A DNA stretch of 64,000 nucleotides, from assembly GCA_025504975.1 (NCBI GenBank), contig JANUWI010000005.1:1-64000 (forward strand), written 5' to 3'. Every line of letters begins with the position of its first letter. The stretch's first letter is position 1. Both the position numbers and the translations under genes were made by a program. A model generated the notes under the pieces. That model worked only from the letters and a program-made list of their open reading frames with translations, was not told where the DNA came from and did not search any database. Positions 7,324 through 18,050 of this stretch are shown here, piece after piece. This DNA comes from Plenodomus lindquistii (taxonomy: Eukaryota; Ascomycota; Dothideomycetes; Pleosporales; Leptosphaeriaceae).

Positions 7324-9318
7324 ATGGTCACGCAAAAAACTACCATGGCTTCTCTGCCTCTCGAGATGTTGGAGCAGATCGCAGCCCGACTGGAGGCGGC
7401 GCATAGACCTAGCCTGACCGCCTTCAGCCTGGCGAGTAAGGCGTGCTACAACGCTGCATTATTCCTCATTTTCCAGAACATCAGCATCATGATTGAGACC
7501 CCCGAAGGACTGCAGCGCGACGCTGGCAGGCTTCTTGAGGCTCTTCTTCGCACGAATGCCGCCCGCCACGTCTACAGCATTGCAGTCCGAGGTGCTTTCC
7601 GCCTTGGCACCAAGAAGACAGACACAAGTGACACGGGTTCGAGGAGGCCATGGAAACCTGACATAGCAGAGATACTGGATGAGGAAGAATATGTGCATTA
7701 CAGTGGCGAAGAAAATGCTGGTTCTAGATATGTCGTCTACGACGAACGCGTTATTGAAGCGTCGTCTGCTGAAGACATGGCATGGGCTCCATTTTTGGAT
7801 GTGCTCAAAGCCACAGTGGGCTTGAGAGACTTGATCTATGAATGCAGAAACCAACTCCCGCCAAGTCTGCTTAGGACCCTTCACAAGCAACATCCTTCGT
7901 GCAGACTTCATCATCTCACGTTTCGCTTTCGGACCTTGTTATGGGGGGTCCCTTATCCTTACGAGATGGAGCTTGCCACATCCCCGTCTTTATACAGACT
8001 CAACGTGTTCTGTACCAATCAGGACTCAGATGCCGACTTCGATTACAATGAGGATGCCGTTATGGAGCTTGCTGCTGGGCTTGCCCCCAATCTCAAGGAG
8101 GTTACCATTCTGAAGAGTGATTCACCACTTGCTTCCAGTCGACGGAGCGAACGAAGACCACCGTGGCAGGGCCTTCCAGGCTATTCCAGGGAGATGGTGG
8201 GATCCCTTACATCGCTGTCAGTTCTTCAGCATGGGCGAGATGTGATACAGACGTGGGCTAAGCATACGGATTTCACCAAGCTGCAACACCTCCGTATGGG
8301 GAAAGGTCTTCGCGCACCGTTACACGGAATTTCTGGTGAGGAAATGGAATGGATGGCTCAGAATACTTCATTCCCCAGCCTGAAAACGCTCTGCATCAAT
8401 CTAGATCGCCACGACACGTACCACGAAATGCCCAACTATTGTGATAACGCGATCAATTTTTTTCAGTCTCTCGAATCTCTTGAGGAGCTTTTTATCTACG
8501 GACCCATGGAGCCACGGATGTTAAAGGTTGTCTTGACCCATCATGGTCCAACGCTCAAGAAGCTGAGTATGGTACCGGAAGAACCGAGATCCCTAGTGCG
8601 CGATCGGCAACATATTCCTCTGACATTCACCGAGGACCGCGTTATGCAAATCCAAGCTCTGTGCCCAGTACTTGAAAATCTCACGATCCCAGTCTGCCGC
8701 GATAAGTCCAGTGCGTCCGAGGCTGCAATATATAGACGCTTCAGCGAGATGGAAAGCTTGCGAGTTCTTTTTCTTATTCTGGACTGTGCCACATGGCGGA
8801 TAGATCGAGACCCAACATACTATCCACAATTTGAAGGAGAAGACGATGAAGTGATTTCCAGTATACACTATTGTGTTGTCAAGAGAGGACACTTGAGAGA
8901 TCATTTTATCAATAGCGCAGTGGATGAAGGGTTGGCTCGCTCTATCTGGATGAGAATTACACAGAACAAGATAGGCAAACGGCTCGAGCGACTCAAGCTG
9001 TGGACCAAGGATGCCTTTTACACCGGGCCTGCGGAGTATGTGTTGCCTAGGCGATTTAATAAGAGCACTGCCCGCTCCTGGCTGATCGAGCGCTCGCCGC
9101 GCGATGATCGAGAAGAAGTCACAGTGAAAGAGCTGATGCAGCGTGCAAGGGAGGAACAGAGGCTATTTATACCAGCGACCGAACACAGAGATCCTAATGC
9201 AACAGGAGTAGACAGATCTCTCAAGGAGGTAATAGAGATATTCGAGTCTATCTGGCCGCCCAAGCCAGGCAGCAGAGATTGGCGGGAGGACTGGGCTAGT
9301 TTTCCCCTTCAAGACTAA
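7324..9318 (+). CDS. F-box-like protein (664 aa)
   Basis: The N-terminus (LPLEMLEQIAARL, then LxAFSLASKACYNAA and LIFQNI) matches the F-box pattern of fungal substrate adaptors for SCF ubiquitin ligases. The rest has scattered leucine-rich stretches (for example LKTLCINL, LEELFIYG, LENLTIPV), as in fungal F-box/LRR-like proteins, but no regular repeat. I chose ATG 7324 because the F-box begins just after it; the frame is open upstream to an in-frame ATG at 7246, and another ATG at 7345 is possible. There are no introns. The substrate is unknown, and it probably lies outside the biosynthetic cluster. Confidence 0.75.
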   Translation: MVTQKTTMASLPLEMLEQIAARLEAAHRPSLTAFSLASKACYNAALFLIFQNISIMIETPEGLQRDAGRLLEALLRTNAARHVYSIAVRGAFRLGTKKTDTSDTGSRRPWKPDIAEILDEEEYVHYSGEENAGSRYVVYDERVIEASSAEDMAWAPFLDVLKATVGLRDLIYECRNQLPPSLLRTLHKQHPSCRLHHLTFRFRTLLWGVPYPYEMELATSPSLYRLNVFCTNQDSDADFDYNEDAVMELAAGLAPNLKEVTILKSDSPLASSRRSERRPPWQGLPGYSREMVGSLTSLSVLQHGRDVIQTWAKHTDFTKLQHLRMGKGLRAPLHGISGEEMEWMAQNTSFPSLKTLCINLDRHDTYHEMPNYCDNAINFFQSLESLEELFIYGPMEPRMLKVVLTHHGPTLKKLSMVPEEPRSLVRDRQHIPLTFTEDRVMQIQALCPVLENLTIPVCRDKSSASEAAIYRRFSEMESLRVLFLILDCATWRIDRDPTYYPQFEGEDDEVISSIHYCVVKRGHLRDHFINSAVDEGLARSIWMRITQNKIGKRLERLKLWTKDAFYTGPAEYVLPRRFNKSTARSWLIERSPRDDREEVTVKELMQRAREEQRLFIPATEHRDPNATGVDRSLKEVIEIFESIWPPKPGSRDWREDWASFPLQD

Positions 9319-9750
9319 AATGTGTACAAATACAACCTTCATCGCGAGACCATCATGCATTTCAATGTTCCCATGTCGATGCTGCGTATGCTGACTAATT
9401 TTGATTTAGAATATAGCACACGATTCTTGACAGCTAAAGGCATCAACAGATAAATTCATTACTAATAAAAGGCTCGCTCATCTGTTTTGACAGGGTTGCT
9501 CATCAGTGGGGCGAATTTGATTCATTGTTGCTTATTACACTAACTAGTCGGGCGAACCAGGCTAATAGTTATATGGCTACGCTGCTTCCTCGCTACTCTC
9601 TCCTCAGCCCACCTTATATCAAATTCTCTTATGCAGCTTGACTTTGTCACTTCCAAATGCAGCTTTACTATGCGATGGCCCATGACGATCTGCGAAATTA
9701 ACGAAATGCAAAGTTCATAATGTACATTGATTGCTACTCAAAAAAGCGAT
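9319..9750. other. Convergent intergenic region
   Basis: A 432-bp AT-rich gap between the 3' ends of the F-box gene and the ABC transporter. It can hold both 3' UTRs. I see no gene. Confidence 0.6.
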
Positions 9751-12700
9751 TCATCCAGACCCAAACTCTGTGAACAGCTGCCGGAACTCAGACCCACCCG
9801 GCCTCTCCAGCAACGTTCTCGGTTTATCAAACTCAATCAGCTTACCGCGTTCGAAGACAGCGACTTTATCGAAGTCTGACACAGTCGCCACGCGGTGCGC
9901 GACGACCAACCACGTCCAACCTGGGCCACCAAACTCCTCGCGCAGGATGCGCTGCATTCGCATGTCCGTCTCACCATCAACACTGCTGGTAGCTTCATCC
10001 ACAACCAGCAAGCCGCCACCGCTGCCTTCCACGCGACTCTTCAGTATGGCTCGTGCTAGGCAAAAGAGCTGGCGCTGCCCGTGCGATAATACTTCTGGGT
10101 CCATTTGGGCGTCGAGGCCCATGCCCAGCCCCGGGCGCTTTGTGACGCCGAGCAACGCATCTGCGAGCCCCACGCGTTCCAAGGCCTGTGCGATAGCAAC
10201 GTCAGTAGCACGACCGAGGGGATCGGCGTTGAAGCGGATGCTGGCCCAAGACGCAAAGTAGGGTTCCTGTGGGAGCGCAACAAGACTGGAGCGGAGGTCG
10301 TCATGTGAGATGGTTGAAATGTCGATACCATCAATGGCAATGTTTCCGGTGCTAGGGTCAACGAGACGAAAGAGACTGGAGACGAGAGTGCTCTTGCCAC
10401 TGTGAAACGAAGTCAGCACGTTTTCATTCGGCGTCTGGAGGTGGAAATTTGTTCATGCTCACCTTCCGCTCCGACCACAGATAGCGACCTTTTCACCAGG
10501 CATAACTCTGAAAGTGACGTGCTTTATTGCCAGTTCATCATCCGCCCTGCCGTTCCCAGCTTGTCAGTCTATTTCTTCCTGGAGAGTGAGGGCAAGGGGA
10601 AGCTTACCTGTATGATATGGCAACGTCATTGAATTCGACGGCTCCGGTGGTCGGCCAATCTTTGGGCAACTCCACTGCTTCACGAGACATGACTTCTGCT
10701 GGCGTCTGCTCGGTAAAGTCCTTGATTCTTGCCACAGCACCTATTGAAGTCTCGAGTCTGGTCCACATCACAACAGCGTGCATCAGATTTTGCGATAATG
10801 ACATCATGTTCAGCAAGGCCACGCCCCCGAGCCCTGCCGTTGTCGTGCCCTTTTCCTTCAACGTTACCATGAGGGCGACCAAAATCACCGCCACAGCGGC
10901 CGTGATGAGACCCAGAACAAGCGCCAGCCATTGCTGTACGCTCGCCAGCAGGTAGGCCGGGCGCTGCGAGTCGTCCAAGGCGGAGAGGAATTCGGCCTCA
11001 CACTCGTCCTGCCAGCGGAAGGCGCGAACTGTGGCTCGGCCGCGGAGAGCTTCAAGGAAGAGTGAGTACAACGGGCTCTTCGCTTCGAGGTCGAGGTAAC
11101 GCAGTTGGCGAGACGTTCGCAGATAGCAGCGCTGCACCAAGTAGAAAACGACGACAACTAGCGCTATAGCTGCGCCAACATACTTTGCTGCCACTAGCAC
11201 GACAACTGCCTGTGCCAGCGTGCCCAGTGCCGCGGCGCCGAGAAGCAGAAGAGATACGGGCAGCTCCGTGTCCAGCAGATTCACATCCTGGCTGAAGCGA
11301 TTGAGCGTGATGCCTGCATCGGTTGATGCGAAGAAGGAAAGCGGAGCGGTGCTGACAGTACGCACGAGCTGCGCGTGTAGCCAACGACCAGATCTCACGA
11401 CCATGGTGCTTGCAACATGGCGCGCCCCGATGAAGAGCGAGACAAGGAATCCAACCTGCAGTGCTGCGTATATTCCCAGATAGAAACCCGCACCCTGGTA
11501 GCTGTCGATGCCGGTGGCGTCAGCCCATCGACTGAGCCAGACCTGGGGTGCGATTTCGAATGCGACGAAGAGAACTTCTGCAAGGAAGAATATCACAGTG
11601 TTCTGTATGCCTGTGGCGCGGAAATAGTGACGATATGCTTGCCGATCGCCCATCTGTCTGTTGGGCGCGTCGGCTCCAGGCACATCCAATCTGGCGTTGG
11701 CGATGTTTGGCAGAGTTACAGCAACGCCTTGTTGTGCTGCCGTTCCTGGTTCTAGGCACGAGACGTTGGTGCTCTGGCGAGCTTTTGTTCTTGTTTCTGG
11801 AGTGGGGACAATGCCATCATAGTCATCTTGTTCGTCGTTGTGTGCATAGTCTGTCGCCCTGCAGAGCCGCTCTACGTATCCCTCATGTTGGAAGCGCAGT
11901 TCTGGAAACGATCCCTGTTCAGAAATTCTGCCGTCGCTGCTGAGCGCGATGATATGGTCCGCATATTTCAGGACATTTACTGAGAATGATAAGTCAGTGG
12001 TGAGGCTACTTCGGAAGTAAGCATTCATACCTGTGTGAGTCGCAAGCAAAACAGTCGTCTTGGACTGGCGGAGGAGTCCAGCTTCGCTAAACAGAGCATG
12101 CATCACATGGTTCATGGTCGTGCTGTCCAATCCACTCAAGACGTCGTCGAATACAATCATGTCCCTCCTCGCATATACAGCTCGGGCAATTGACTGTATC
12201 GTTAGTCGCGTAGGTGGAGGTGTCAAGCCGGCATGTACTCACCACTCTTTGTATCTGGCCCCCACTCAATGCGATGCCTTCGCTCCCAACCACCGTCTGG
12301 TCCCCCAGAGGTAGTCTTGCAAGGTCCTGCTCAAGCGCGCATGCCTTGACAACGGCGGCGTACCAATCCGCGTCCCAGAGACTGTAACCTAGGATATTCT
12401 GCTGCACACTACCGTTACGCAGCCACGCCGTTTGGTCGCAAAAGGCGGCAGTGCGCGATAGCACCCATACTGTGCCAGCTGTATTGTAAACCTCACCCAG
12501 TATGCCCTTTAGTAGTGTCGACTTCCCGCTGGCAACAGGACCAACAATAACAGTCAGCGCTTCAGCCGGCATATTGGCCGTGATGTTGTGAAGCACCTCG
12601 TTGTCTTCCTTGTCTTGGCTTTGACATGCGCGTCTTCGCGACCATGCGAAATTAGCGTCTACCAGATGCACAGCGTCCCAGCGCTCGTGGACTGGTGGTA

Positions 12701-14822
12701 GCGGTGGCAGCGGCGTCGCAAATTTCTTCAGCCGATCGTGAAACGCGTCCAGCTCGGGCGAGTCTGTAAGCAGGTCGTCTATCATGCCATTGAAGAACGA
12801 GGACCTGTTTGGGCTTATGACCGGCAGCAGGGAGCCGCTCATACGATTATCGATCCGTCGATCCGGCGCGAAGAGGAAGGTCTGTACGCGCCCAATGCAA
12901 GCCAATGCGGCAAACAAAGCGGGAATTGCCTGGAAGAGCTGCGTGAATTGTCCGGCGAGAATGTTAAGGAGGGACAAGGCGGCGAAAAGCTGCGAAAACT
13001 CCAAGGAAGGCTCGTTTGGTCGCAGTGTGTAGGCAGCGAATGTGAAAATTGGCGAGAGGGTCTGCGGGAAATAGGCTGTTCTTTCTGTCAGTTGCAGATT
13101 TCATTGTGGCGAAAAGCCGTATTGACTCACACAACGTGATCATAACAATTTGTAGGACGCGAAACTTGGTTGCGGATCGAAGCTCATCGAGCCGCATTTT
13201 TTGGATGGCGGCACCTAACTGTTTCGAGATCCCAAGCATCTTGACGCTTTTCATTGAGCTAAGCATGCTGGCGGTTGCGCCTGGTTCTTCGTCAACCCCG
13301 TAGATTCTCTATGCTCGCAAATGAACTCACTGATTCGTCTCTCCACAGCTTCCATCCAGTACTTCTGGCGTCGACCAGCGGACGATCCGAGAAGAACGGC
13401 AAAAGCCGCACAAGCTGTAGGAACTCAGTCAGTATCTGCATATATTTGCCTGCATTGCAGACCTACCCAATGCAGTTCCCAATGCGACGAGAGCCGGCAT
13501 ACCGAGTTCTTGCTGCAACAAGTAAATACCAATACCAACCTCGAGTACGCTGGCCCAAGTTTCGTGCATCATGTTCATTCCAATGGTTATACGTTCCACA
13601 TCGGTACTCATCAGTACCACAGCAGCCGAATCGTCCGTGTTCATGATGCTCAGATCATTGATTCTGCTGAACACTTTAGAAGCGATGGCACCACGAACGT
13701 AAGTCGTGGCTTTGGCCATGTGGAACCAGTAGCTGGCGGACAAAACCTGCGGAATTCAGCATCAGCTCAGGCAAAGACCAACGACGGGAATACAACTTAC
13801 CGCAATTCCCACATAAACAAGACCGTAGGCACCAATGAGGCCGTAGCCAATGTTCCGACTGTTCTCTGTGACCGGCTCCATTTGAAGCGAGAGAACACGC
13901 TTGATGAGCAGTGGTTGGCAGTAGGTCAAAGCGATCAGTAGGATCCTCGGAAGTACCGGCACTAACATGTAGAAGTACAGAGTCTGCCAGAGACTGCGTA
14001 TAAGAGCTGACTTAGGCTTGACGATGTCTGTCCTGTCAATCAGCCCCTGCATTCTCGCAACCGTGCAGGGCGGAAGGCGTGACACTTACTTCGCATCCAG
14101 GCTTGACCAAACTTGGCACCAATAGCCTCCGATCGCATCTCATTGGTTAGTGGGAAGAGATCTGACAGAGCAAGAATCTTGTCATATCCAGTGCGCACAA
14201 GGCCAACAAGATACCACAGAAGTGACTGCTCGATGAAGCCACTCCTCTCTTCTGGGCTTCGGTTGGCATCTTCACGGCTGAGTCCGGCTTTTCCACGAAG
14301 TTCCAATAGTAGGATCGCAGCTTTGATAGCGAGTCCTGTGGTTATGAGTATGGGATATATGTTGTCCTGGCCCATTATCCACGCAGTTCGGGTGCGAGCG
14401 GCATCGAGTATGAGTGTGAAGAACAGGTAGACTTCGAGAACCCACGACGGTCGGATTGATCGCGAATGCTCGCGTGTTGACAGACACGCCATTGCCACTG
14501 CATCGATTACGGCAGTTCCGGCGGCTGCGATAGTCGTTGGTGTTCGTCCAGCGCTGTCAAGGCTGCGCAATATTAACATCGTTGCTTGTACTGCGCAAAA
14601 GCACGATATAACAACGAGCTTCAGTACCAGCACACTTGTATCTGTAACCCGTGATCGTGCGCGCTCTAGAAAGTAGGTCCGTACCGTGGCTGCTAGAAGC
14701 AGCAACACGGAGGGTGCGATGCTGAAGATGCATTCTTCAAATAGCTGTGTAAAATCAAAAGCGCGGCGACATTGGTCGACGCGTGGACCAAAATCTCTAT
14801 CCAAAGAAGAGGGACATGACAT
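9751..14822 (-). CDS. ABCC-type (MRP-like) full-length ABC transporter, 10 exons, 1529 aa
   Basis: Exons by splice signals and frame: 14822-14090, 14046-13801, 13746-13467, 13414-13331, 13267-13133, 13086-12243, 12193-12031, 11979-10608, 10546-10463, 10399-9751; the total length is in frame. The order is an N-terminal hydrophobic TMD0, TMD1, NBD1, TMD2, NBD2. NBD1 has Walker A GPVASGKST, signature LSGGQ, and Walker B ending FDD, where the catalytic Glu is Asp, typical of ABCC NBD1. NBD2 has GRSGSGKST, signature LSHGQRQ, and VVDEATSSVD with the Glu intact. The family exports conjugates, drugs and peptides across plasma or vacuolar membranes. At the cluster edge, sharing a 213-bp promoter with an RTA1-like gene, it is the likely exporter or self-protection pump, a role filled by the MFS protein TOXA in HC-toxin. 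No frameshift was seen. Confidence 0.88.
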
Positions 14823-15035
14823 TATGGAGTGTTGAGTGCGGTTTGAGAAGTTTGGGTGATGCAGCCTAGTCCTACCTTTTACTGCATGCCAATGCGGTCT
14901 GATTCCACCTCTCACGTCAGAAAGTTGACGTGTGGCGGAGTCGCATCCTTGGCCCACAACTTGTATAATACAGCCTCGCCCCGACTCCGAGTGCACACTA
15001 CAACACAGCAAAATCTCACAAGATATACCGTTATC
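14823..15035. promoter_or_regulatory. Divergent promoter ABC transporter / RTA1-like, with TCACGTCA box
   Basis: A 213-bp shared promoter. TCACGTCA (14912-14919) is the reverse complement of TGACGTGA, the Api-box reported for the apicidin cluster. With its flank (CTCTCACGTCA) it also matches 8 of 10 positions of the TOXE tox-box ATCTCNCGNA (both consensuses quoted from memory). An inverted half-site TGACGTG at 14926-14932 pairs with CACGTCA 14913-14919 across 6 bp. Just upstream is TCTGATTCC (14898-14906), shared in near-identical form with two other cluster promoters. Confidence 0.6.
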
Positions 15036-16118
15036 ATGTATTACGAGTGTCTACGTAAGTGCTTTGTCGCAGGTGCTGTTCCCAACATCTCACGCTAACT
15101 TTGAACAGCCCTCGATACGCCAGATCTCCAATTCGCGTACTGCCCTTCTATGGGCGCGTCGATTTTATTTTCCATCCTTTTTGGCTTTACACTACTTGCG
15201 CATTGCTGGCAAGCGGTGCATTACCGTGCCTGGTACACATGGGTGCTCATTATGAGTGCCACCTGGCAGACAGCTGCATTCATCATTCGCTGCATTGGCA
15301 TCTTGAATCCTCTCAACGAACCCGTCAACAATGCCACCTACGTTTTGGTTCTTCTAGCACCGCTTTGGATCAACGCCTTCTGCTTCATGGTTATGGCTCG
15401 GTTGGTGCACATGTTCATGCCGCAACACGGAATTCTCCGCCTAAAAGGCTCATGGCTAGCCATCATCTTCGTGTTGCTCGACATTCTGTGAGATTTTGGA
15501 CCCTATTAAAGATACAAAACTGATCGAAAATACAGCGCGTTCGTCGTGCAGCTGGTCGGCGCCCTCAAAGCTACCGACACGCACGATAGATCCGTTGTGC
15601 AGCAGGGCCGTGACGTTTACACGATCGGTGTCATTTTGCAACAGGTTTTCATCAGCCTGTTCACAGTCCTCACCTCAGTCTTCCTATTCAATCTGCGAGC
15701 CCGCAGCACCAAGTCTAACGTCGTAGGTGCTCGCACCCTGACTTTGCTGCTCCTAAGCGTGCTTTTCCTGATTACGGTACAGAATAGATATGCATCCCTC
15801 CCCAACAACAATCTAGGTCAGGGAACTGGCTAATTCGATAATCAGGTTCGTGTCATCTACCGCATTGTAGAATTCTCAGGCAAGTCCGGCAATGCTGTCA
15901 CGAGAGAGCTCACGGGACATGAGGCCTGGCAGTACTGCCTTGACACACTGCCCATGTTCCTGGCCACAGTCGCTTTCCATCTCTACCACCCAGGTCGTGT
16001 GCTGCAAGGGCCTGACTCGTCTTTCCCGTCTCGCAAGGAGAAGAAGAGGCAGAAGGCGCTCACTGAGGCTAGAAGTGAGTCTGGTCCATTTCATTGGGGA
16101 ACAACCCGATTCTCGTAA
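15036..16118 (+). CDS. RTA1-like multi-pass membrane protein, 4 exons, 303 aa
   Basis: Exons 15036-15054, 15109-15487, 15536-15776, 15846-16118. The protein has about seven hydrophobic helices. The C-terminal signature VRVIYRIVEFSG followed by an HEAWQYCLDTLPMF-like helix and HPGRVL is typical of the RTA1 family. That family includes yeast RTA1 (7-aminocholesterol resistance) and RSB1 (sphingoid base export or tolerance). It has no catalytic residues. Beside the ABC transporter it probably contributes to tolerance of a lipophilic product; this is inference. The third intron uses GTACAG and joins ACG to GTTCGT in phase. The C-terminus is uncertain: a GTGAGT at about 16074 could be a donor that replaces the last residues and moves the stop to about 16178. 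The tox-box-like ATCTCACGCT (15088-15097) lies in intron 1. Confidence 0.82.
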
Positions 16119-16950
16119 ATTGAACTCGAAATCAGAAACTGACACCAAGCAGAACGATCGAGCTCGGAATCTGAGCTCACATACGTCACAGTTCTCTGAG
16201 CAAACAAGCTAAGAACTTTGGAAATCGGAGAATGCATCAGATTGTCGATGCTTCATGGTGGGAATCAGCCGAGCTGATATCGGAGACAGTGTGTCAGATG
16301 GATGATGGATGGCTTGGTTCAAGGTTCCTTTTGGAGTTAGCTCAGCTGGGAATGTAAGAGGGTAGCGATGAGAAGGACATATATTAGAATTGCGTGTAGA
16401 AGTGATGATCTTTGTTCGTCAATGTTACATGCTTGAGTTGTATTGGTCCAACCCGAACCCGTGCTTAAACTCCAATGGAGTGATCAGACTGATGCAGTTA
16501 TTTAGGAACTGAATGTCTGACATTTGTTCACGTAGCATGAATTGGAGAGTCGACGTGTGCCAAGATCGATCAGGTACCTGCACGTGGCTGTGGGATTATG
16601 ACGTCAAAATTCTATCTATAGCGACGGGAATCAGTTCTTGCGGTGCGGGCCGCTTTTGATGATCCCCGACGGGCGATGCATGCATCATTTTCTGATCCCA
16701 CATCTTAGCTTGTCTCCAATATTGGACACGATCAACAACTCTGCGTCTGGTGGGTCAGTACTGTCATGACATACAGAATGAAACATGTTTGTGCCTTCGC
16801 GGCGGTGGGAATGGAGCCAATCATCGATCTTGCAAGAAGATAGGAGGCATACAGCTCAGCCGAGCTGATCTTGGGTTTAAATTGCTTGTACCGACTTATT
16901 TTGATTGGAGAAGGACAAAAGTAGAGGCATCGACGAAATGTTGGCCCTAC
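16119..16950. other. Convergent intergenic region with repeated palindrome and CRE-like site
   Basis: An 832-bp gap between the 3' ends of the RTA1-like and thioesterase genes. It holds TCAGC-CGA-GCTGA followed by T twice (16265-16278 and 16856-16869), a full CRE-like TGACGTCA (16599-16606), and TCTGATCCCAC (16691-16701) resembling cluster promoter elements. No convincing ORF is present. A short or non-coding transcript is possible but unsupported. Confidence 0.5.
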
Positions 16951-17797
16951 CTAGAGCGGTTGCACTGCCTCATCAAATTCGCCACGCAACTCATCTATAG
17001 CCGCAAACCCCTGCACGTGCCGCAATGCTCGCTCGCTTCTCTGCTGCGCGTCTTTCCGCGCAGAGGTTCCCTCGGCGGCGAGTAAATCCGCTGCATCGAG
17101 TAGCCTCTCTGGCGGCACTGTTACTCGCCCGTCCTTGACAACATACCGCGCTAGCGCTGTAGCAAAAATGATGCCGTCTTCCGTCTTCTCATCCCCCCCC
17201 ACAGAGCGGAACTGCGTGGCCACGTACAGCCACTTGCGGTCCCAGCATAGCAGGCGCGACACCATGCGATATCGACCCAACGGCGGAATGGCCTTATGGA
17301 AATTGCACATGGCGCCCCCCAGAGCTACATTGCACGGCGCACCGCGTTGCTCTTGGGTGAGACGAGTCAGCCCAGCGTGGAAAAGAGAGAGCAGCAAGCG
17401 GGATCGCGCAACATCAAGATCGCTGAAATAGGTGCTATTGGATTTGTGGAGGTTGTAATCAATCTCCATGAGCGGAGTGTGCGAGGTGCATGTGTGCGGC
17501 GCGAAGAGACGGCTGCTGTTGCCACCGGCAGAGCGATGAGCGGAGCCCAAGACGAACCCAGCAAGGACGCGAAACTAGATGAATCGGTCAACTACGATAT
17601 CAGGCTTAGTTTTGGTGGTTGAAGGAACTCACGTGCCAGGCGAAGGGAAATGCTTTGATGTTGGAGAGGCCCACGAGGATCGCGCAAAGCGTCGCAAGGC
17701 CGAGGCCTGGGAACAGGCGTCGCGTGATGCAAACAGCAACGATTGCAAAGCCAACTATTGGCAAGTTCCTGGACTTTGACGGCGACATCTGTGACAT
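16951..17797 (-). CDS. Hotdog-fold thioesterase-like protein (THEM6 / 4HBT_2 type), 2 exons, 262 aa
   Basis: Exons 17797-17633 and 17574-16951. An N-terminal hydrophobic segment (about residues 12-45) suggests a membrane anchor. It is followed by the hotdog-family helix pattern EIDYNLHKSNSTYFSDLDVARSR-like (hotdog helix with conserved Asp), then GLGGAMCNFHK-like and PLGRYRMVSRLL strands, as in THEM6-type proteins. Related enzymes hydrolyse acyl-CoA or acyl-ACP. In this cluster it could release the medium-chain acyl group made by the dedicated FAS pair, or edit the NRPS loading; both are inference. It shares a 253-bp head-to-head promoter with the P450, supporting joint regulation. It has no counterpart among the known TOX2 genes I can recall. 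Confidence 0.75.
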
Positions 17798-18050
17798 GCA
17801 AAAAGAGCTGGTTTCGGGCTGAGATCTAAGTCTAAGATCCCGAGGTCTATTATGCCTCTAGCCGTCTGATCCCCAGGCCCCCATTTTCTGACACAACTAG
17901 AAACCTAGCATCAGAATCATACGACTACGCAAATATCACTCCATAAGCAATCATTCCGCCACACTCCATTTCATATTTGAGCCCTGCCTGCCCTCTAATC
18001 TACGTAATAGAGTCGAATCACAATCGCTTGGCAGAGAAGAACAATCCAAC
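17798..18050. promoter_or_regulatory. Divergent promoter thioesterase / P450
   Basis: A 253-bp shared promoter. It contains CGTCTGATCCCC (17863-17874), matching the 13-bp tandem repeat in the FAS-beta/NRPS promoter. I found no exact TCACGTCA box here. Confidence 0.5.

Noticed and set aside
9751..14822. Several separate ORFs and stop codons suggesting a broken ABC transporter gene
   Set aside because: Nine GT-AG introns in consistent phase join them into one 1529-residue frame with all motifs intact, so it is a spliced gene, not a pseudogene.
16750..17085. 111-codon plus-strand ORF overlapping the thioesterase 3' end
   Set aside because: It overlaps a well-supported gene antisense and shows no recognisable protein pattern.
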